From assembly GCF_001612805.1 (NCBI RefSeq), contig NZ_BDBD01000011.1, positions 62,001-126,000 on the forward strand: a stretch of 64,000 nt of DNA. The letters run 5' to 3'. Below, in pieces: positions 8,518 to 17,066 of this stretch; position 1 is the stretch's first letter, and every line of letters starts with the position of its first letter. The notes beneath the pieces were generated by a model that searched no databases, had not been told where the DNA came from, and saw only the letters and a list, made by a program, of their open reading frames with translations. The position numbers and the translations under genes are program-made. The DNA comes from Nocardia coubleae NBRC 108252. Lineage in GTDB: Bacteria; Actinomycetota; Actinomycetes; Mycobacteriales; Mycobacteriaceae.

Positions 8518-8964
8518 TCAACTGCTCGACACCGGATCCCACGTCATTGGCTGCGTCCTGTTTGCGAGCCACATGGTCAAGAAGGGAAACACAACCCCGA
8601 CCACCAGGGCGGTCAATGCGATCTCGGACGGAATCGACGGCGGCCCGCTCTCGGCAGGGAGCGTGCGTGGGCGATCGGTGGTAACGCCGTACAAGACGAG
8701 CAGCAGGACGAAATCCGTTACGAACAGCCAGCATCCACCGACGATCACCGCCGGACGCGCGATAACCGCGCCGACCGCCAGCGCGACAGCCCCGATTCCG
8801 ACGGTGATCGCTTTGACGACCAGAAGCTCGTTCACACCCGGCGCGACCTGCGCGTCGGGTGCCCCGCCCACCAGCCACGCAAAGCCGTAGACCAAGACGA
8901 GTCCAGCACCGGTCGAACTCCCCAATCCAGCAAGTACCCTCGCCCATATCTGTGCCGATCCCAC
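8518..8964 (-). CDS. Four-span integral membrane protein, unknown function
   Basis: 148 residues with four predicted hydrophobic helices (about 10-33, 47-70, 72-95, 112-135). No catalytic or family motif recognised. It stands alone between the AraC gene and the DyP operon. The codon usage and regular hydrophobic periodicity support a real gene; an alternative minus frame (8282-8980) has neither. Confidence 0.7.
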   Translation of the reverse strand: MGSAQIWARVLAGLGSSTGAGLVLVYGFAWLVGGAPDAQVAPGVNELLVVKAITVGIGAVALAVGAVIARPAVIVGGCWLFVTDFVLLLVLYGVTTDRPRTLPAESGPPSIPSEIALTALVVGVVFPFLTMWLANRTQPMTWDPVSSS

Positions 8965-9712
8965 AAGATGACTTCAGCACAGAAATATGGGGATTCAGTG
9001 AAGAAACCGGTCAGAAACGCAGCACGTCTGGTCGATGTAGACGGTTGCACGTCGGCAAGACACGGATCCGCGGAGCCACACCGTGACCGGCCGGCACATC
9101 AGCGGCGGATCCACTGGTCTGGACCCAACGCCACCTCGGCCGAGAGATCCAGTGCCCGCAGCTCAGCGTGCCGAGGTCTGCTCATCGGGGTGCAGGTCGG
9201 ACTGCGGTTGGCCTCACGCAGGAGCGCGGCGGCTCGCTCGCTCGAAAGCTGTTCTCGTGCCCATTGGTCCGTGATCGCCTGCGGAGCTTCTCCCGCCATC
9301 TTGATGTCTTCGCAGGTTGGCGAGCGCGGCGCCTTTTGCGTCATGGCACCGGATGCGATCCGCGTTGGGCACCAAGCAGCACGCGAGGTGAAACGCCGCG
9401 GCCGAACGCTACGGCGACAACAGACCTGTGCCGCCATGAGGAACCGCGCGCCACGCTGACCCCTGTGGCTGACGGGTTCGAACAATTTCTGTACCGATTC
9501 TGAGTCCACTACAAGCGGGACGAGAGCAGCTTCTCAGCACCGGTCTGCGACTACCTGGTGTCTCTCGCACGATAACTGTGCGCGACGGCGCCATGACACG
9601 ATGATGGCGTTCTTCGATTCCGCCCCGTGAACCCAGCGGCTTCTTCGACGATCCGCCATCATCGGGCGACCCGGCGTCTCATCAGCAGCCATGGGTCCCG
9701 GGCGGCTGTGCC
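8965..9712. other. Gene-poor stretch with one doubtful small ORF
   Basis: No convincing gene. The minus frame from ATG 9301 to 9099 would encode a charged, alpha-helical piece (MAGEAPQAITDQWAREQLSS...) with no recognised family and weak RBS, possibly a fragment. Nothing else is supported. Confidence 0.3.
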
Positions 9713-9746
9713 GGGTCCGGCCGGACCCCGACAGGTCCGGCCGGAC
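9713..9746. terminator. Tandem palindromes at the 3' end of the DyP gene
   Basis: A perfect 16-base palindrome GGGTCCGGCCGGACCC (9713-9728) is followed by a 12-base palindrome GTCCGGCCGGAC (9735-9746); the shared core TCCGGCCGGA recurs with a 20-bp period. They sit just after the DyP stop codon (9751 on the minus strand) and could form terminator stems or act as a protein-binding site. Confidence 0.45.
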
Positions 9747-9750
9747 GTGC

Positions 9751-10974
9751 TCAGCTGTCGAACAGCTGCTGGCCCAGGTAGTGCCCAGGACCTGGGACAC
9801 CCGGTGGGATCACGAAGACGGCGGAGCCGATCGGTGTGGTCCATTCGTTGAGCGCGTCGACCTCGGCCAACCGGGTTTGTACCGGCAGGAACTGGGTGTC
9901 GATGTCGCGTTGGTAGGCGACGAACAGCAGCCCCGAGTTCGACACCTGCCCGGGTTCGGGTGGTTCGTCGTAGTTGAACCCGCGGCGCAGGAACCGTTCG
10001 CCGTCGCTGGTGTGTCTGGCTCGCGCCACATGCGAGGACGGCGGGATCACCGGGATTCCATGGCGGTCGAGGGCGGCCAGGTCCGGCTCGTCGAACTCGG
10101 TGGTGCCGGTCAGCGGAGCACCGTTGGACAGTCGTCGCCCGACGGTCAGTTCCCTGGCCTCGACGTCGAGCTCGTCCCAGCGATCGAGGTCCATCGCGAT
10201 GCGCCGCAAGACCAGTGACGTGCCACCGGCCAGCCACGGCACCGACGCACCGTCTTCCCAGACCAAACGCTCGAAATCGGGCGCGGCGATGGTGACCGTT
10301 CCGTCGACCTGTCCCATGAGGTTGCGCATGGTCGCACCCGACGGTGGGTCCCGGAAACCCCGCTGCACCCACCGCACCCGAACCAGCGACTTCACGTGCT
10401 TGCACAGCACCCGAACCGCGTGCGCGACGGTGGTCGACTCCTCGGCGCAGACCTGTATCAGCAGATCGGCGCCGGTATAGGCGGGGTCGAGCCGGTCGAT
10501 GGGGAAGGCGGGCAACGGTCGTAGCCACGAGGGCCGCCGCTGTGGCAACCCGGCGATCGTGAACAACTCCGGCCCGAATCCGACGGTGATCGTCAGCTTG
10601 CCGGGCCGGGCGGCCAGTTCCGGTTCGGTGTCGGCCAGCGCGGGCAGACCGCTCGTCAGACGAGCCGCGTCGTCGGTCCAGATGCGGAGCAGGCCGATGA
10701 TGTCGTCCCGACTGGTGCCCGGGGCGAGGTCGAAGCCGACGAAAGCGACGTGCCGCTGTGGGGTGGTCTCGATACCGGCCTGGTGCTTGCCGTAGAACGG
10801 CACGGTGTCGAGCGCCCAGTCGCGCGCTGGCTCGCGATCGGTGAGACCGGCTGCGCCCCAGCCCGCTGCTGTCGCGCCGACCACGCCCGCCGCTGCTGCT
10901 CCTCCGCCGAGCAATCGTCGCCGGGAGAGTCGCGGATCAGCCACTGTGCGACGGGCTTTCGGTTCCGGGGGCAT
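9751..10974 (-). CDS. Tat-exported DyP-type heme peroxidase
   Basis: 407 residues from ATG 10974, chosen because AAGGA lies 6 bases upstream. A twin-arginine signal (SRRRLL at residues 17-22, then an Ala/Gly-rich h-region) predicts export by Tat. The catalytic Asp lies in the DyP GxxDG motif (GQVDG, residues 221-225), the likely proximal heme His is in PPSSHVARARH (about 315), and the distal Arg region is RRGFNYDEP. Such enzymes oxidise dyes or phenols with peroxide, and EfeB-type members work on heme or iron. The gene overlaps the copper chaperone gene by 38 bases, so the two are cotranslated. Confidence 0.94.
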   Translation of the reverse strand: MPPEPKARRTVADPRLSRRRLLGGGAAAAGVVGATAAGWGAAGLTDREPARDWALDTVPFYGKHQAGIETTPQRHVAFVGFDLAPGTSRDDIIGLLRIWTDDAARLTSGLPALADTEPELAARPGKLTITVGFGPELFTIAGLPQRRPSWLRPLPAFPIDRLDPAYTGADLLIQVCAEESTTVAHAVRVLCKHVKSLVRVRWVQRGFRDPPSGATMRNLMGQVDGTVTIAAPDFERLVWEDGASVPWLAGGTSLVLRRIAMDLDRWDELDVEARELTVGRRLSNGAPLTGTTEFDEPDLAALDRHGIPVIPPSSHVARARHTSDGERFLRRGFNYDEPPEPGQVSNSGLLFVAYQRDIDTQFLPVQTRLAEVDALNEWTTPIGSAVFVIPPGVPGPGHYLGQQLFDS

Positions 10975-11497
10975 AGTTTTCCTTGCCACCCGCGAAGTCG
11001 CGGACCTGCGCGGTGACGACCAGTGTCTGCCCGTCGGCGAAGGTCAGCGTGATCGTGGTCTGCGCGCCGGTACGCAATGGCTGAACCAGGTCCATGAACA
11101 TCAGGTGGTCGGCGCCGGGTTTCAAGGTCACCTCCCCGTTTGCGGGGATGGTGATGCCCCCTTGCTTGGGTCGCATGGTCTTGGTGCCGGTGCTGTCGGG
11201 CACGACTTCGTGGATCTCGACCCGCTGCGACGCGGGACTGGTCGCGGCCACCAGCGTCACCGGGGCGTCACCGGTGTTGCGCAGGTTGCCGAAGGCCGCC
11301 GACATGCCGGACTCGGCGGCTTTGATCCACTGATCGGTCATGCTGACCGGGGCGGCGTTCGGCGCCGTGCCCGCCGAAACGGATTCGGCACCGGAACAGC
11401 CCGCGGTGAGCGCGGCCAGTGTGGCCATGGCGACGGCAGCGCCGAAACCTCGCACGACACGAGGTGAGCGCAAGCGGGTACGCGGAGAGAAGGACAT
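10937..11497 (-). CDS. PCu(A)C-type periplasmic copper chaperone, lipoprotein
   Basis: 186 residues. The signal (AAVAMATLAALTAGCSG) ends in a lipobox with Cys34. The copper-binding pattern of the PCuAC/DUF461 family is intact: His in VEIHEVV, Met 12 residues later (TKTMRPKQ), then 22 residues on HLM (GADHLMFMDL), i.e. H-x11-M-x22-H-x-M. Family members carry Cu(I) outside the cell, for example to cytochrome oxidase. It lies between a polytopic membrane protein (11554) and the DyP peroxidase, suggesting an envelope copper/heme module. RBS GGAG precedes ATG 11497. Confidence 0.92.
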   Translation of the reverse strand: MSFSPRTRLRSPRVVRGFGAAVAMATLAALTAGCSGAESVSAGTAPNAAPVSMTDQWIKAAESGMSAAFGNLRNTGDAPVTLVAATSPASQRVEIHEVVPDSTGTKTMRPKQGGITIPANGEVTLKPGADHLMFMDLVQPLRTGAQTTITLTFADGQTLVVTAQVRDFAGGKENYAPGTESPSHSG

Positions 11498-11553
11498 GAC
11501 GAACTCCGATCATCAGGTGAGGGGGACCCGGACCGGTGCGTGGATTCGAACCG

Positions 11554-12105
11554 CTATACCGGTGCGGGGTGAGGTGCGCGTAACCCGTACCGCGGCGGGC
11601 CGCGCAGGCTGATGACGGGCCGGCGAAGAAGTTGTCGAACGATCGCCCGTTCGGCGTCCGGCATCGGGACTGTCGGGCGAGAAGGCACACCGACGACGCC
11701 GACCAGCGCGATGACAAGCCGACACACGCTGCTGATCGCCCGCCCGAGCCCGACTTCGGCACCGCGGATCGCCAAGGCGCCCAAGGGGATCGCCACCAGG
11801 TGCGCGATCACCATCGCCACGGTGACGCCGTGATGGGAATGGCCGGGGCCGAGGGAAAGCGCCGTGTGCCCGACGTATTGCCCCACAGCCAGAACCGCCA
11901 TGGTCGACACCGCGTGGGCGCCGCGCGGGAACGTGCCCGCGACGACACCGACGAGGGCGCAAGCAGCGAACAACAGGACAAGCGAAGAGCTCGCGGGCAC
12001 CCCGCTCGCACCACCGAGTCCGTGCGCGAGAATCGCGACCGCCCCGGACGCCGCACCCACGCTCACACCCCGGACACCCGCGGTCTGATCGGTGGGGGAG
12101 CGCAC
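11554..12105 (-). CDS. Polytopic membrane protein upstream of copper chaperone
   Basis: 183 residues with about four to five hydrophobic helices in the first 145 residues and a basic cytoplasmic tail. A His-rich segment GPGHSHHG sits at a predicted membrane interface and could bind metal. The gene is 56 bp upstream of the PCuAC chaperone on the same strand, so it probably belongs to the same operon. By position it may aid copper handling, but no named family was recognised. Confidence 0.75.
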   Translation of the reverse strand: MRSPTDQTAGVRGVSVGAASGAVAILAHGLGGASGVPASSSLVLLFAACALVGVVAGTFPRGAHAVSTMAVLAVGQYVGHTALSLGPGHSHHGVTVAMVIAHLVAIPLGALAIRGAEVGLGRAISSVCRLVIALVGVVGVPSRPTVPMPDAERAIVRQLLRRPVISLRGPPRYGLRAPHPAPV

Positions 12106-12306
12106 CAGGTCATCCTACGACGACGTGTCGTTGTTCTGAATACAAGGGCAGGTGAGCAGCTTTGATGCCAGTCGCCATCTAACGCGCGTTGCGGTCTGCG
12201 CCACTGGGTGGGGTCGAGACCGATCGCGACGGGTGCCGACAGTCAGCGTGATCGTTGTTGCCGGGAGCGTCAGCGAGGCGAGGCGGGGCGGACGCGTCAC
12301 GAGCGC

Positions 12307-12347
12307 GCTATCGGCGGCGATTTCGGTGGCGAAGCGCCGCCGATAGC
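12307..12347 (-). terminator. Strong hairpin downstream of nucleotidyltransferase gene
   Basis: GCTATCGGCGGCG (12307-12319) and CGCCGCCGATAGC (12335-12347) are perfect 13-bp inverted arms with a 15-base loop, 31 bases beyond the stop codon at 12379. Typical of a GC-rich actinobacterial terminator without a T-tract. Confidence 0.65.
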
Positions 12348-12378
12348 ACGGTCGACCTGTCGGGTGAGGCGGTCGGCG

Positions 12379-13131
12379 CTATTCAGCTGAACGCAGCAGC
12401 AGTTGTTGTGCGTGCGACAGCATCCGGTCCAGCGTCTCCGGTTCCGGTCGGAGTCCGGCGATGATTTCGTCGAGCTCACGCAGTCCCGCCCGATGCAGGA
12501 GTCGCTTCTCGTTGGTGACCCACTCGCCGCGTGCGGCCAGCACGGCGTGCGCGGCCTGCATGCCCGCGGTGGCGAGCGCACCCGCGACTTCGGTGACCTG
12601 GCCGCGTGCGGCGTAGGCGCTGCGGGCGTATCGCAATGTCAGTTCGGCTTTTTCGCGCCAGATCGGTGGGGCGGCGTCGCGCAAGGCCTGCGGGAACTGC
12701 GGGCGCGGGAGCTGCCCACGCAGGACCTGGTTGACGGCCAGTTCTGCGACCAGCAGATAGCTGGGGATCCCGGCCAGGTGGAACATCAGCGGCTCCCAAT
12801 GGAACCGGCCCTGGCGTGCCTCGGCGAGTTGGTGTTCGACGACATCGAGATCGCGATAGTGGATATCGGCGGTTCGGCCGTCGATGGTGAGCCACGCGCC
12901 GCCGTTGAACACCCCGCCGCCCCACGCACCGATCTCGGAGACCGTCCCGGACCAACCGACCTCACGTAGGTCATCGGGAGAGAAGGGTCCCCGATAGTAG
13001 ACGGCGAAATCCCAGTCGCTGTCCGGGGTGTGGGTGCCGGTGGCGCGGGAACCGCCGAGTGTGACGGCTTGCACGGTGGGCAGGGCAGCCAGGCGTGCGG
13101 CGACCAGATCGCAGAATTGTTGGTCGGTCAT
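12379..13131 (-). CDS. Nucleotidyltransferase-domain protein (pol-beta superfamily)
   Basis: 250 residues from ATG 13131, behind GGAG. Residues about 20-45 have the nucleotidyltransferase core: GGSRATGTHTPDSDWDFAVYY, matching G[GS]-x9-D-x-D with the two metal-binding Asp. HYRDLD may supply the third acidic residue. The C-terminal half is helical. Members include antibiotic adenylyltransferases and toxin-antitoxin NTases; no partner gene is adjacent. A good hairpin ends the transcript. Confidence 0.88.
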   Translation of the reverse strand: MTDQQFCDLVAARLAALPTVQAVTLGGSRATGTHTPDSDWDFAVYYRGPFSPDDLREVGWSGTVSEIGAWGGGVFNGGAWLTIDGRTADIHYRDLDVVEHQLAEARQGRFHWEPLMFHLAGIPSYLLVAELAVNQVLRGQLPRPQFPQALRDAAPPIWREKAELTLRYARSAYAARGQVTEVAGALATAGMQAAHAVLAARGEWVTNEKRLLHRAGLRELDEIIAGLRPEPETLDRMLSHAQQLLLRSAE

Positions 13132-13298
13132 GAAATCTCCATGGCGGATGGTCGACGAAACAGCACCGGAGCACGAGGCTCGAACGATGCCGTAGGTAAT
13201 CGGAGTCGTCATCACGCCATGGCTCGACTATAAGTCACCAACCACCGGTCGCCGCCGCACGAATGTCCTGATCGGCTCACCGCCGACCCGCACACATG

Positions 13299-14549
13299 TC
13301 AGGCGCGGTCGTACGCGAGGTAGCTGCGCTGGGTGGCGATATGCCCGGCGACGTATCGGGCGTCGTGCCACACCCCCCAGATGAAGGAGGATCCGCGACG
13401 GGACAGCCAGGGCAAGCCGACGAAGTAGAGGCCGGGCTCGGCGGAGACTCCGCGGCGGTGCTCGGGCCGTCCGTTCTCGTCGAACGCGTCGACCTTCAGC
13501 CAGCTGTAGTCGGTGGCGAAGCCGGTGGCCCACACGATCGATGTGATGCCGGCGGCGGCGAGGTCGAGCTCCATGATCGGGTCGGTGACCGAGGCCGGGT
13601 CGGGGCCGAGGACGCGTGCCTCGGGCTCCTCGGGGAGGTCGGCGTTGTTGCGTTCGGCCCAGGCATCGGCCTGGTCGAGGAGCTCGAGGTAGTTGGCATC
13701 GCCTGCGGCGATGTTCTCGGCGAGGTCCGGCGCGAAGCGCAACACGCCGTCGTCGTACGACTCGGCCCTGCCGACGAGATGGATTCCCTGCGCGGCGAGT
13801 TCGCGGAAGTCGACCGTGTGCCCGCCGCGAGCGCCGCTGACCGCGATGGTCACGTGCTCGGCGCCGGCGGCGGGGGTCTCCATGTCCCAGAGGCCGAGGA
13901 CCCCGAGCCACCAGCAGAAGTCGCGGCCCCGGTAGCTGCGTGGAGGCCGGTCGTGTGGGCCGACCGAGAGGTACACCTCGCGCCCGGAGCGCTGGAGCTC
14001 GTCGGCGATCTGCACGCCGGACGACCCGGCGCCGACGACCAGCACGGCGCCCTCGGAGAACTGGTCGGGGTTGCGGTAGCCGCTGGAGTGGATCTGCACC
14101 GGTACGGCTCCCTCGGGCACGATGGGCGGGATGATCGGGCGCTGGAACGGTCCGGTCGCGGCGACAACGAACTGTGCGTCGATGACGCCCTCGGAGGTCT
14201 CGACCCGGAATCCGCGCTTTCCGACGTGCCGCCGCACCGAGGTCACTTCCACGCCGCATCTGATCGGCGCGGCGATCTTCTCGGCGTAGGCCTCGAAGTA
14301 CTTCGCCACCTGGTCTTTGGACGCGAACGCCGAGGGGCTGACGTCGTCGAACTCGAGGCCGGGGAAGCGGTCGTGCCAGGCCGGTCCGTTCGCGACGAGT
14401 GAGTCCCACCGCTCGGTGCGCCACCTCTCCGCGATCCGGTGTCGCTCCAGCACCAGGTGCGGAACGCCACTGTCGCTGAGGTGCTCACTCATCGCGACGC
14501 CGGCCTGCCCGGCGCCGACGACGAGGACCTCGATCTGCTCGCTCGCCAC
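13299..14549 (-). CDS. FAD/NAD(P)-dependent monooxygenase-like flavoprotein (CzcO/FMO type)
   Basis: 416 residues from GTG 14549, preceded by GGAGG. An FAD Rossmann motif (VLVVGAGQAG) opens the chain, followed by VAATGPFQRPIIP (an ATG linker motif) and a second Rossmann motif for NADPH (VLVVGAGSSGVQIADEL). VWATGFATDYSWL near the end is the usual FMO/CzcO C-terminal motif. It would oxygenate a nitrogen or sulfur centre or act as a Baeyer-Villiger enzyme. It is divergent from the RidA operon across an inverted-repeat operator, so it probably belongs to the same catabolic regulon. Confidence 0.93.
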   Translation of the reverse strand: MASEQIEVLVVGAGQAGVAMSEHLSDSGVPHLVLERHRIAERWRTERWDSLVANGPAWHDRFPGLEFDDVSPSAFASKDQVAKYFEAYAEKIAAPIRCGVEVTSVRRHVGKRGFRVETSEGVIDAQFVVAATGPFQRPIIPPIVPEGAVPVQIHSSGYRNPDQFSEGAVLVVGAGSSGVQIADELQRSGREVYLSVGPHDRPPRSYRGRDFCWWLGVLGLWDMETPAAGAEHVTIAVSGARGGHTVDFRELAAQGIHLVGRAESYDDGVLRFAPDLAENIAAGDANYLELLDQADAWAERNNADLPEEPEARVLGPDPASVTDPIMELDLAAAGITSIVWATGFATDYSWLKVDAFDENGRPEHRRGVSAEPGLYFVGLPWLSRRGSSFIWGVWHDARYVAGHIATQRSYLAYDRA

Positions 14550-14628
14550 TCCAAACCTCCACACTCTCGACGGCTACCAGTTCGGGTGTGCCGTGCTTGT
14601 CCGCAATCCTCAGCCCTGGACTTACCGG

Positions 14629-14733
14629 TGTCCAACAGATGTTGTTGTCGCTCTAGTTCTGTTTTGTAGATGCAAGCGATGGCGCTGTCTATCGGATCAG
14701 CTGATGCAGATGCTCATAAACATCTGTTGGACA
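14629..14733. promoter_or_regulatory. Divergent operator region: 15-bp perfect inverted repeat
   Basis: TGTCCAACAGATGTT (14629-14643) and its exact reverse complement AACATCTGTTGGACA (14719-14733) flank 75 bases in the 240-bp gap between the FMO-like gene and the RidA gene. Each site contains CAGATG/CATCTG, a core that recurs before the NCS1 permease gene. Two distant identical operators facing each other suggest a looping repressor or activator acting on both promoters. The local LysR or TetR protein is the obvious candidate. Confidence 0.6.
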
Positions 14734-14789
14734 TATCGCTTTAGGTGCAGTGGACTGGGGCAGTCACCTGTCCAGGAGTGAGGAATCAC

Positions 14790-15224
14790 GTGAGCATCGT
14801 CGCCGGGGGCCACACCCGCATCCGTCCGTTCAACACCCGGGAGACCTATCCCGAGCAGAACCTCGACAACGACCTGTGCCAGGCGGTGGTCGCGGGCAAT
14901 ACCGTCTACGTCCGCGGCCAGATCGGCCAGGACCTCGACACCAGCGCCTCGGTCGGCATCGGGGACGTCGAGGCCCAGACCGAGCGGGCGATGGCCAATA
15001 TCGACATGCTGCTCACCGAATCCGGCGCCCGCATGGAGCACCTGGTCAAACTGACGATCTACATCGTCGACCCGCGCTATCGCGAGACCGTCTACCGCAC
15101 CATCGGACGCTGGACCAAAGGCGTGCACCCGATCTCGACAGGGCTGGTCGTCTCGGCCCTCGCCCGGCCGGAGTGGCTGGTCGAGGTCGACGCGATCGCC
15201 GTGATCCCGGGAGCCGAACAGTGA
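14790..15224 (+). CDS. RidA (YjgF/YER057c/UK114) family enamine/imine deaminase
   Basis: 144 residues from GTG 14790. Motifs LCQAVVAGNTVYVRGQIGQD, QTERAMANIDMLLTESGARMEHLVKLTIYI and VEVDAIAVIP are the RidA fold signatures. By eye the active-site Arg of canonical RidA aligns with Leu here (SALARPEWLVEVDAIA), which would place it in a Rid4-7-like subgroup. Rid proteins hydrolyse reactive enamines or imines made by amine oxidation or C-N lyases. It is the first gene of a tight operon (RidA, DUF1028, M20, aspartase) and its stop overlaps the next start (GTGA). Confidence 0.93.
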   Translation: MSIVAGGHTRIRPFNTRETYPEQNLDNDLCQAVVAGNTVYVRGQIGQDLDTSASVGIGDVEAQTERAMANIDMLLTESGARMEHLVKLTIYIVDPRYRETVYRTIGRWTKGVHPISTGLVVSALARPEWLVEVDAIAVIPGAEQ

Positions 15225-15889
15225 CCTTCTCCCTGCTCGCCATCGACGGCCACGGCGCCATCGGCATGGCGGTCACCTCGTCCAGCCCGGCGGTGGCCGC
15301 GCGCTGCATCCACCTGCGGGCTGGTGTCGGTGGCGCCGCCTCCCAGAATGTCACTGACCCCCGTTTGGGCACGGCCCTGTTGGATGCGCTCGATACGGGC
15401 CTGGATGCGCCCGGCGCGATGGCCCGTGTCGTGGCGGATCGCGACCACATCGACTTCCGCCAGCTCACCGTTCTCGGTCTCGACGGCGCGGGCGCCGCCT
15501 TCTCCGGAGCCGGTGCGCTGGGCATCCACGCCGATCGAGTCGGCCCGGGTGTGGTCGCGGCGGGTAACCTGCTCGCCCGATCGGAGGTCGTCGACGCGGT
15601 CGTCGACGGTTTCGCCGCCGCGACCGGTGAGCTCGAGCAGCGTCTGGTCGCCGCGCTGGTCGCCGGTCAGGCGGCGGGCGGCGAGGTGGACCCGGTCCGC
15701 TCGGCCGGATTGGCCGTCGTCCGCGAAGTGCCGTGGCGGGTCACCGACCTCCGGGTGGACTGGAGCGAGCAGCCGATCGAGGACCTGGGTCGCCTGCTCG
15801 ACGTGTGGCTTCCCCAGCGCGACGACTACGTGACGCGCGGGCTGAACCCGACGGCGGCGCCGTCCTTCGGCGTCGGCGGAGACGAGTAG
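15221..15889 (+). CDS. DUF1028 family protein
   Basis: 222 residues from GTG 15221, overlapping the RidA stop by 4 bases. It starts MTFSLLAIDGHGAIGMAVTSSSPAVAARCIHLRAG (read in two parts), with the conserved N-terminal Thr/Ser region and GVGGAASQNVTDP and GPGVVAAGNLL motifs of DUF1028. The fold resembles Ntn-type hydrolases, and genes of this family are often beside RidA and M20 peptidases. Here an amide-hydrolase role in the catabolic operon is an inference; biochemical function is not established. Confidence 0.9.
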   Translation: MTFSLLAIDGHGAIGMAVTSSSPAVAARCIHLRAGVGGAASQNVTDPRLGTALLDALDTGLDAPGAMARVVADRDHIDFRQLTVLGLDGAGAAFSGAGALGIHADRVGPGVVAAGNLLARSEVVDAVVDGFAAATGELEQRLVAALVAGQAAGGEVDPVRSAGLAVVREVPWRVTDLRVDWSEQPIEDLGRLLDVWLPQRDDYVTRGLNPTAAPSFGVGGDE

Positions 15890-15893
15890 ACCG

Positions 15894-17066
15894 ATGATCC
15901 GAGACTTCAGCACGACGTCCAGGTCCGACGGTGCGGCACGTCGCAGCGCCGCGGGCACCGTGGCGGCGGACGCCGACCGTCTGATCGCGCTCTCCGAACT
16001 GCTGCACGCGAACCCCGAAACCGCCTGGGAGGAACACCGCTCCTCGCGCTGGGTGGCCGAGGCGCTCGCCGAGGCGGGTTTCACGGTGACCACGAACTAT
16101 CTGGGACTGGAGACCGCCTTCCTCGCCGGCTACGGCAGCGGCCCGTTCCGGCTCGGCCTGTGCGCGGAGTACGACGCGCTGCCAGGACTCGGACACGCGT
16201 GCGGGCACAATCTGATCGCGGCGATCACTGTCGGCGCGGCACGCGCGCTGGCGCCGCTCGCCGATGCGGCGGGCCTCACCATCGAGGTCTACGGGACCCC
16301 GGCAGAGGAGGGCGGCGGCGGCAAGATCGAATTGCTGGAGCGCGGCGCCTTCGCGGGGCTGGACCTGGCCATGATGGCCCACCCGGCGCCCGTCGACGTC
16401 GCCGAGGCGCAACCGTTCGCGGTCTCGCACTCCCACGTCTCCTACCGGGGCAAGGCGGCGCACGCCGCGGCCTACCCCGAGCAGGGTGTCAACGCGGCGG
16501 ACGCGTTCACGATCGCCCAGGTCGCGGTCGGACTGCTCCGTCAGCAGTTGCCGCCGACAGTCCGCGTGCACGGCGTGATGACCAATGGCGGCGAAGCACC
16601 CAACGCCATCCCCGCGCACACCGAAGGGCGCTGGTACGTCCGTGCGGAGAGCCTGGCCCAGCTCGCCGAGACCGAGGAACGGGTGTGGCGCTGCTTCGAG
16701 GCGGGGGCCATCGCGACCGGCGCCACTCTCGACATCGCCGCCGAGAGCAAGCCGTACGCCGAGTTCCGCACCTACCAGGCGGGGCTCGACGCCTACGTCC
16801 GCAACGCGCAGCGGCTCGGACGCGTCTTCGACACGGACTCGCCTGCCCGCCGAATGAACAGGGCCTCCACCGACATGGGCAACGTTTCCCAGGTGGTGCC
16901 CGCGATCCATCCCTACATCGGCATCAATTCCCTTCCCGCCCTGAACCATCAACCCGAGTTCGCTGCCGCCTGCGTCGGCGGTGACGCCGAGAAGGCAATT
17001 CTCGATGCCGCGACCGCTCTGGCCTGGACGGCGCTCGACATCGCCGAGGACACCGTCACGCCATGA
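15894..17066 (+). CDS. M20-family amidohydrolase / metallopeptidase
   Basis: 390 residues. The dinuclear-metal motif AEYDALPGLGHACGHN (residues 91-106) and the general-base motif PAEEGGGGK are intact, and HSHVSYRGKAAHAA marks the lid/dimerisation domain, as in N-acyl-amino-acid amidohydrolases and aminobenzoyl-glutamate hydrolases. It would split an amide to give an amino acid. The stop overlaps the aspartase start (ATGA), so the two products are made together; an amide of aspartate or a derivative is a sensible substrate guess. Confidence 0.93.
   Translation: MIRDFSTTSRSDGAARRSAAGTVAADADRLIALSELLHANPETAWEEHRSSRWVAEALAEAGFTVTTNYLGLETAFLAGYGSGPFRLGLCAEYDALPGLGHACGHNLIAAITVGAARALAPLADAAGLTIEVYGTPAEEGGGGKIELLERGAFAGLDLAMMAHPAPVDVAEAQPFAVSHSHVSYRGKAAHAAAYPEQGVNAADAFTIAQVAVGLLRQQLPPTVRVHGVMTNGGEAPNAIPAHTEGRWYVRAESLAQLAETEERVWRCFEAGAIATGATLDIAAESKPYAEFRTYQAGLDAYVRNAQRLGRVFDTDSPARRMNRASTDMGNVSQVVPAIHPYIGINSLPALNHQPEFAAACVGGDAEKAILDAATALAWTALDIAEDTVTP

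Noticed and set aside
9659..10528. Basic, Arg-rich minus-strand ORF inside the DyP gene
   Set aside because: Shadow frame of the peroxidase gene, with low-complexity Arg/Pro/Gly composition typical of GC-rich antisense frames.
11541..11551. tRNA-like GGATTCGAACC
   Set aside because: Single consensus match within the tail of the membrane protein gene, without a cloverleaf.
13228..14424. 398-residue Arg-rich minus ORF over the FMO gene
   Set aside because: Shadow of the flavoprotein in another frame, with no coherent motifs.
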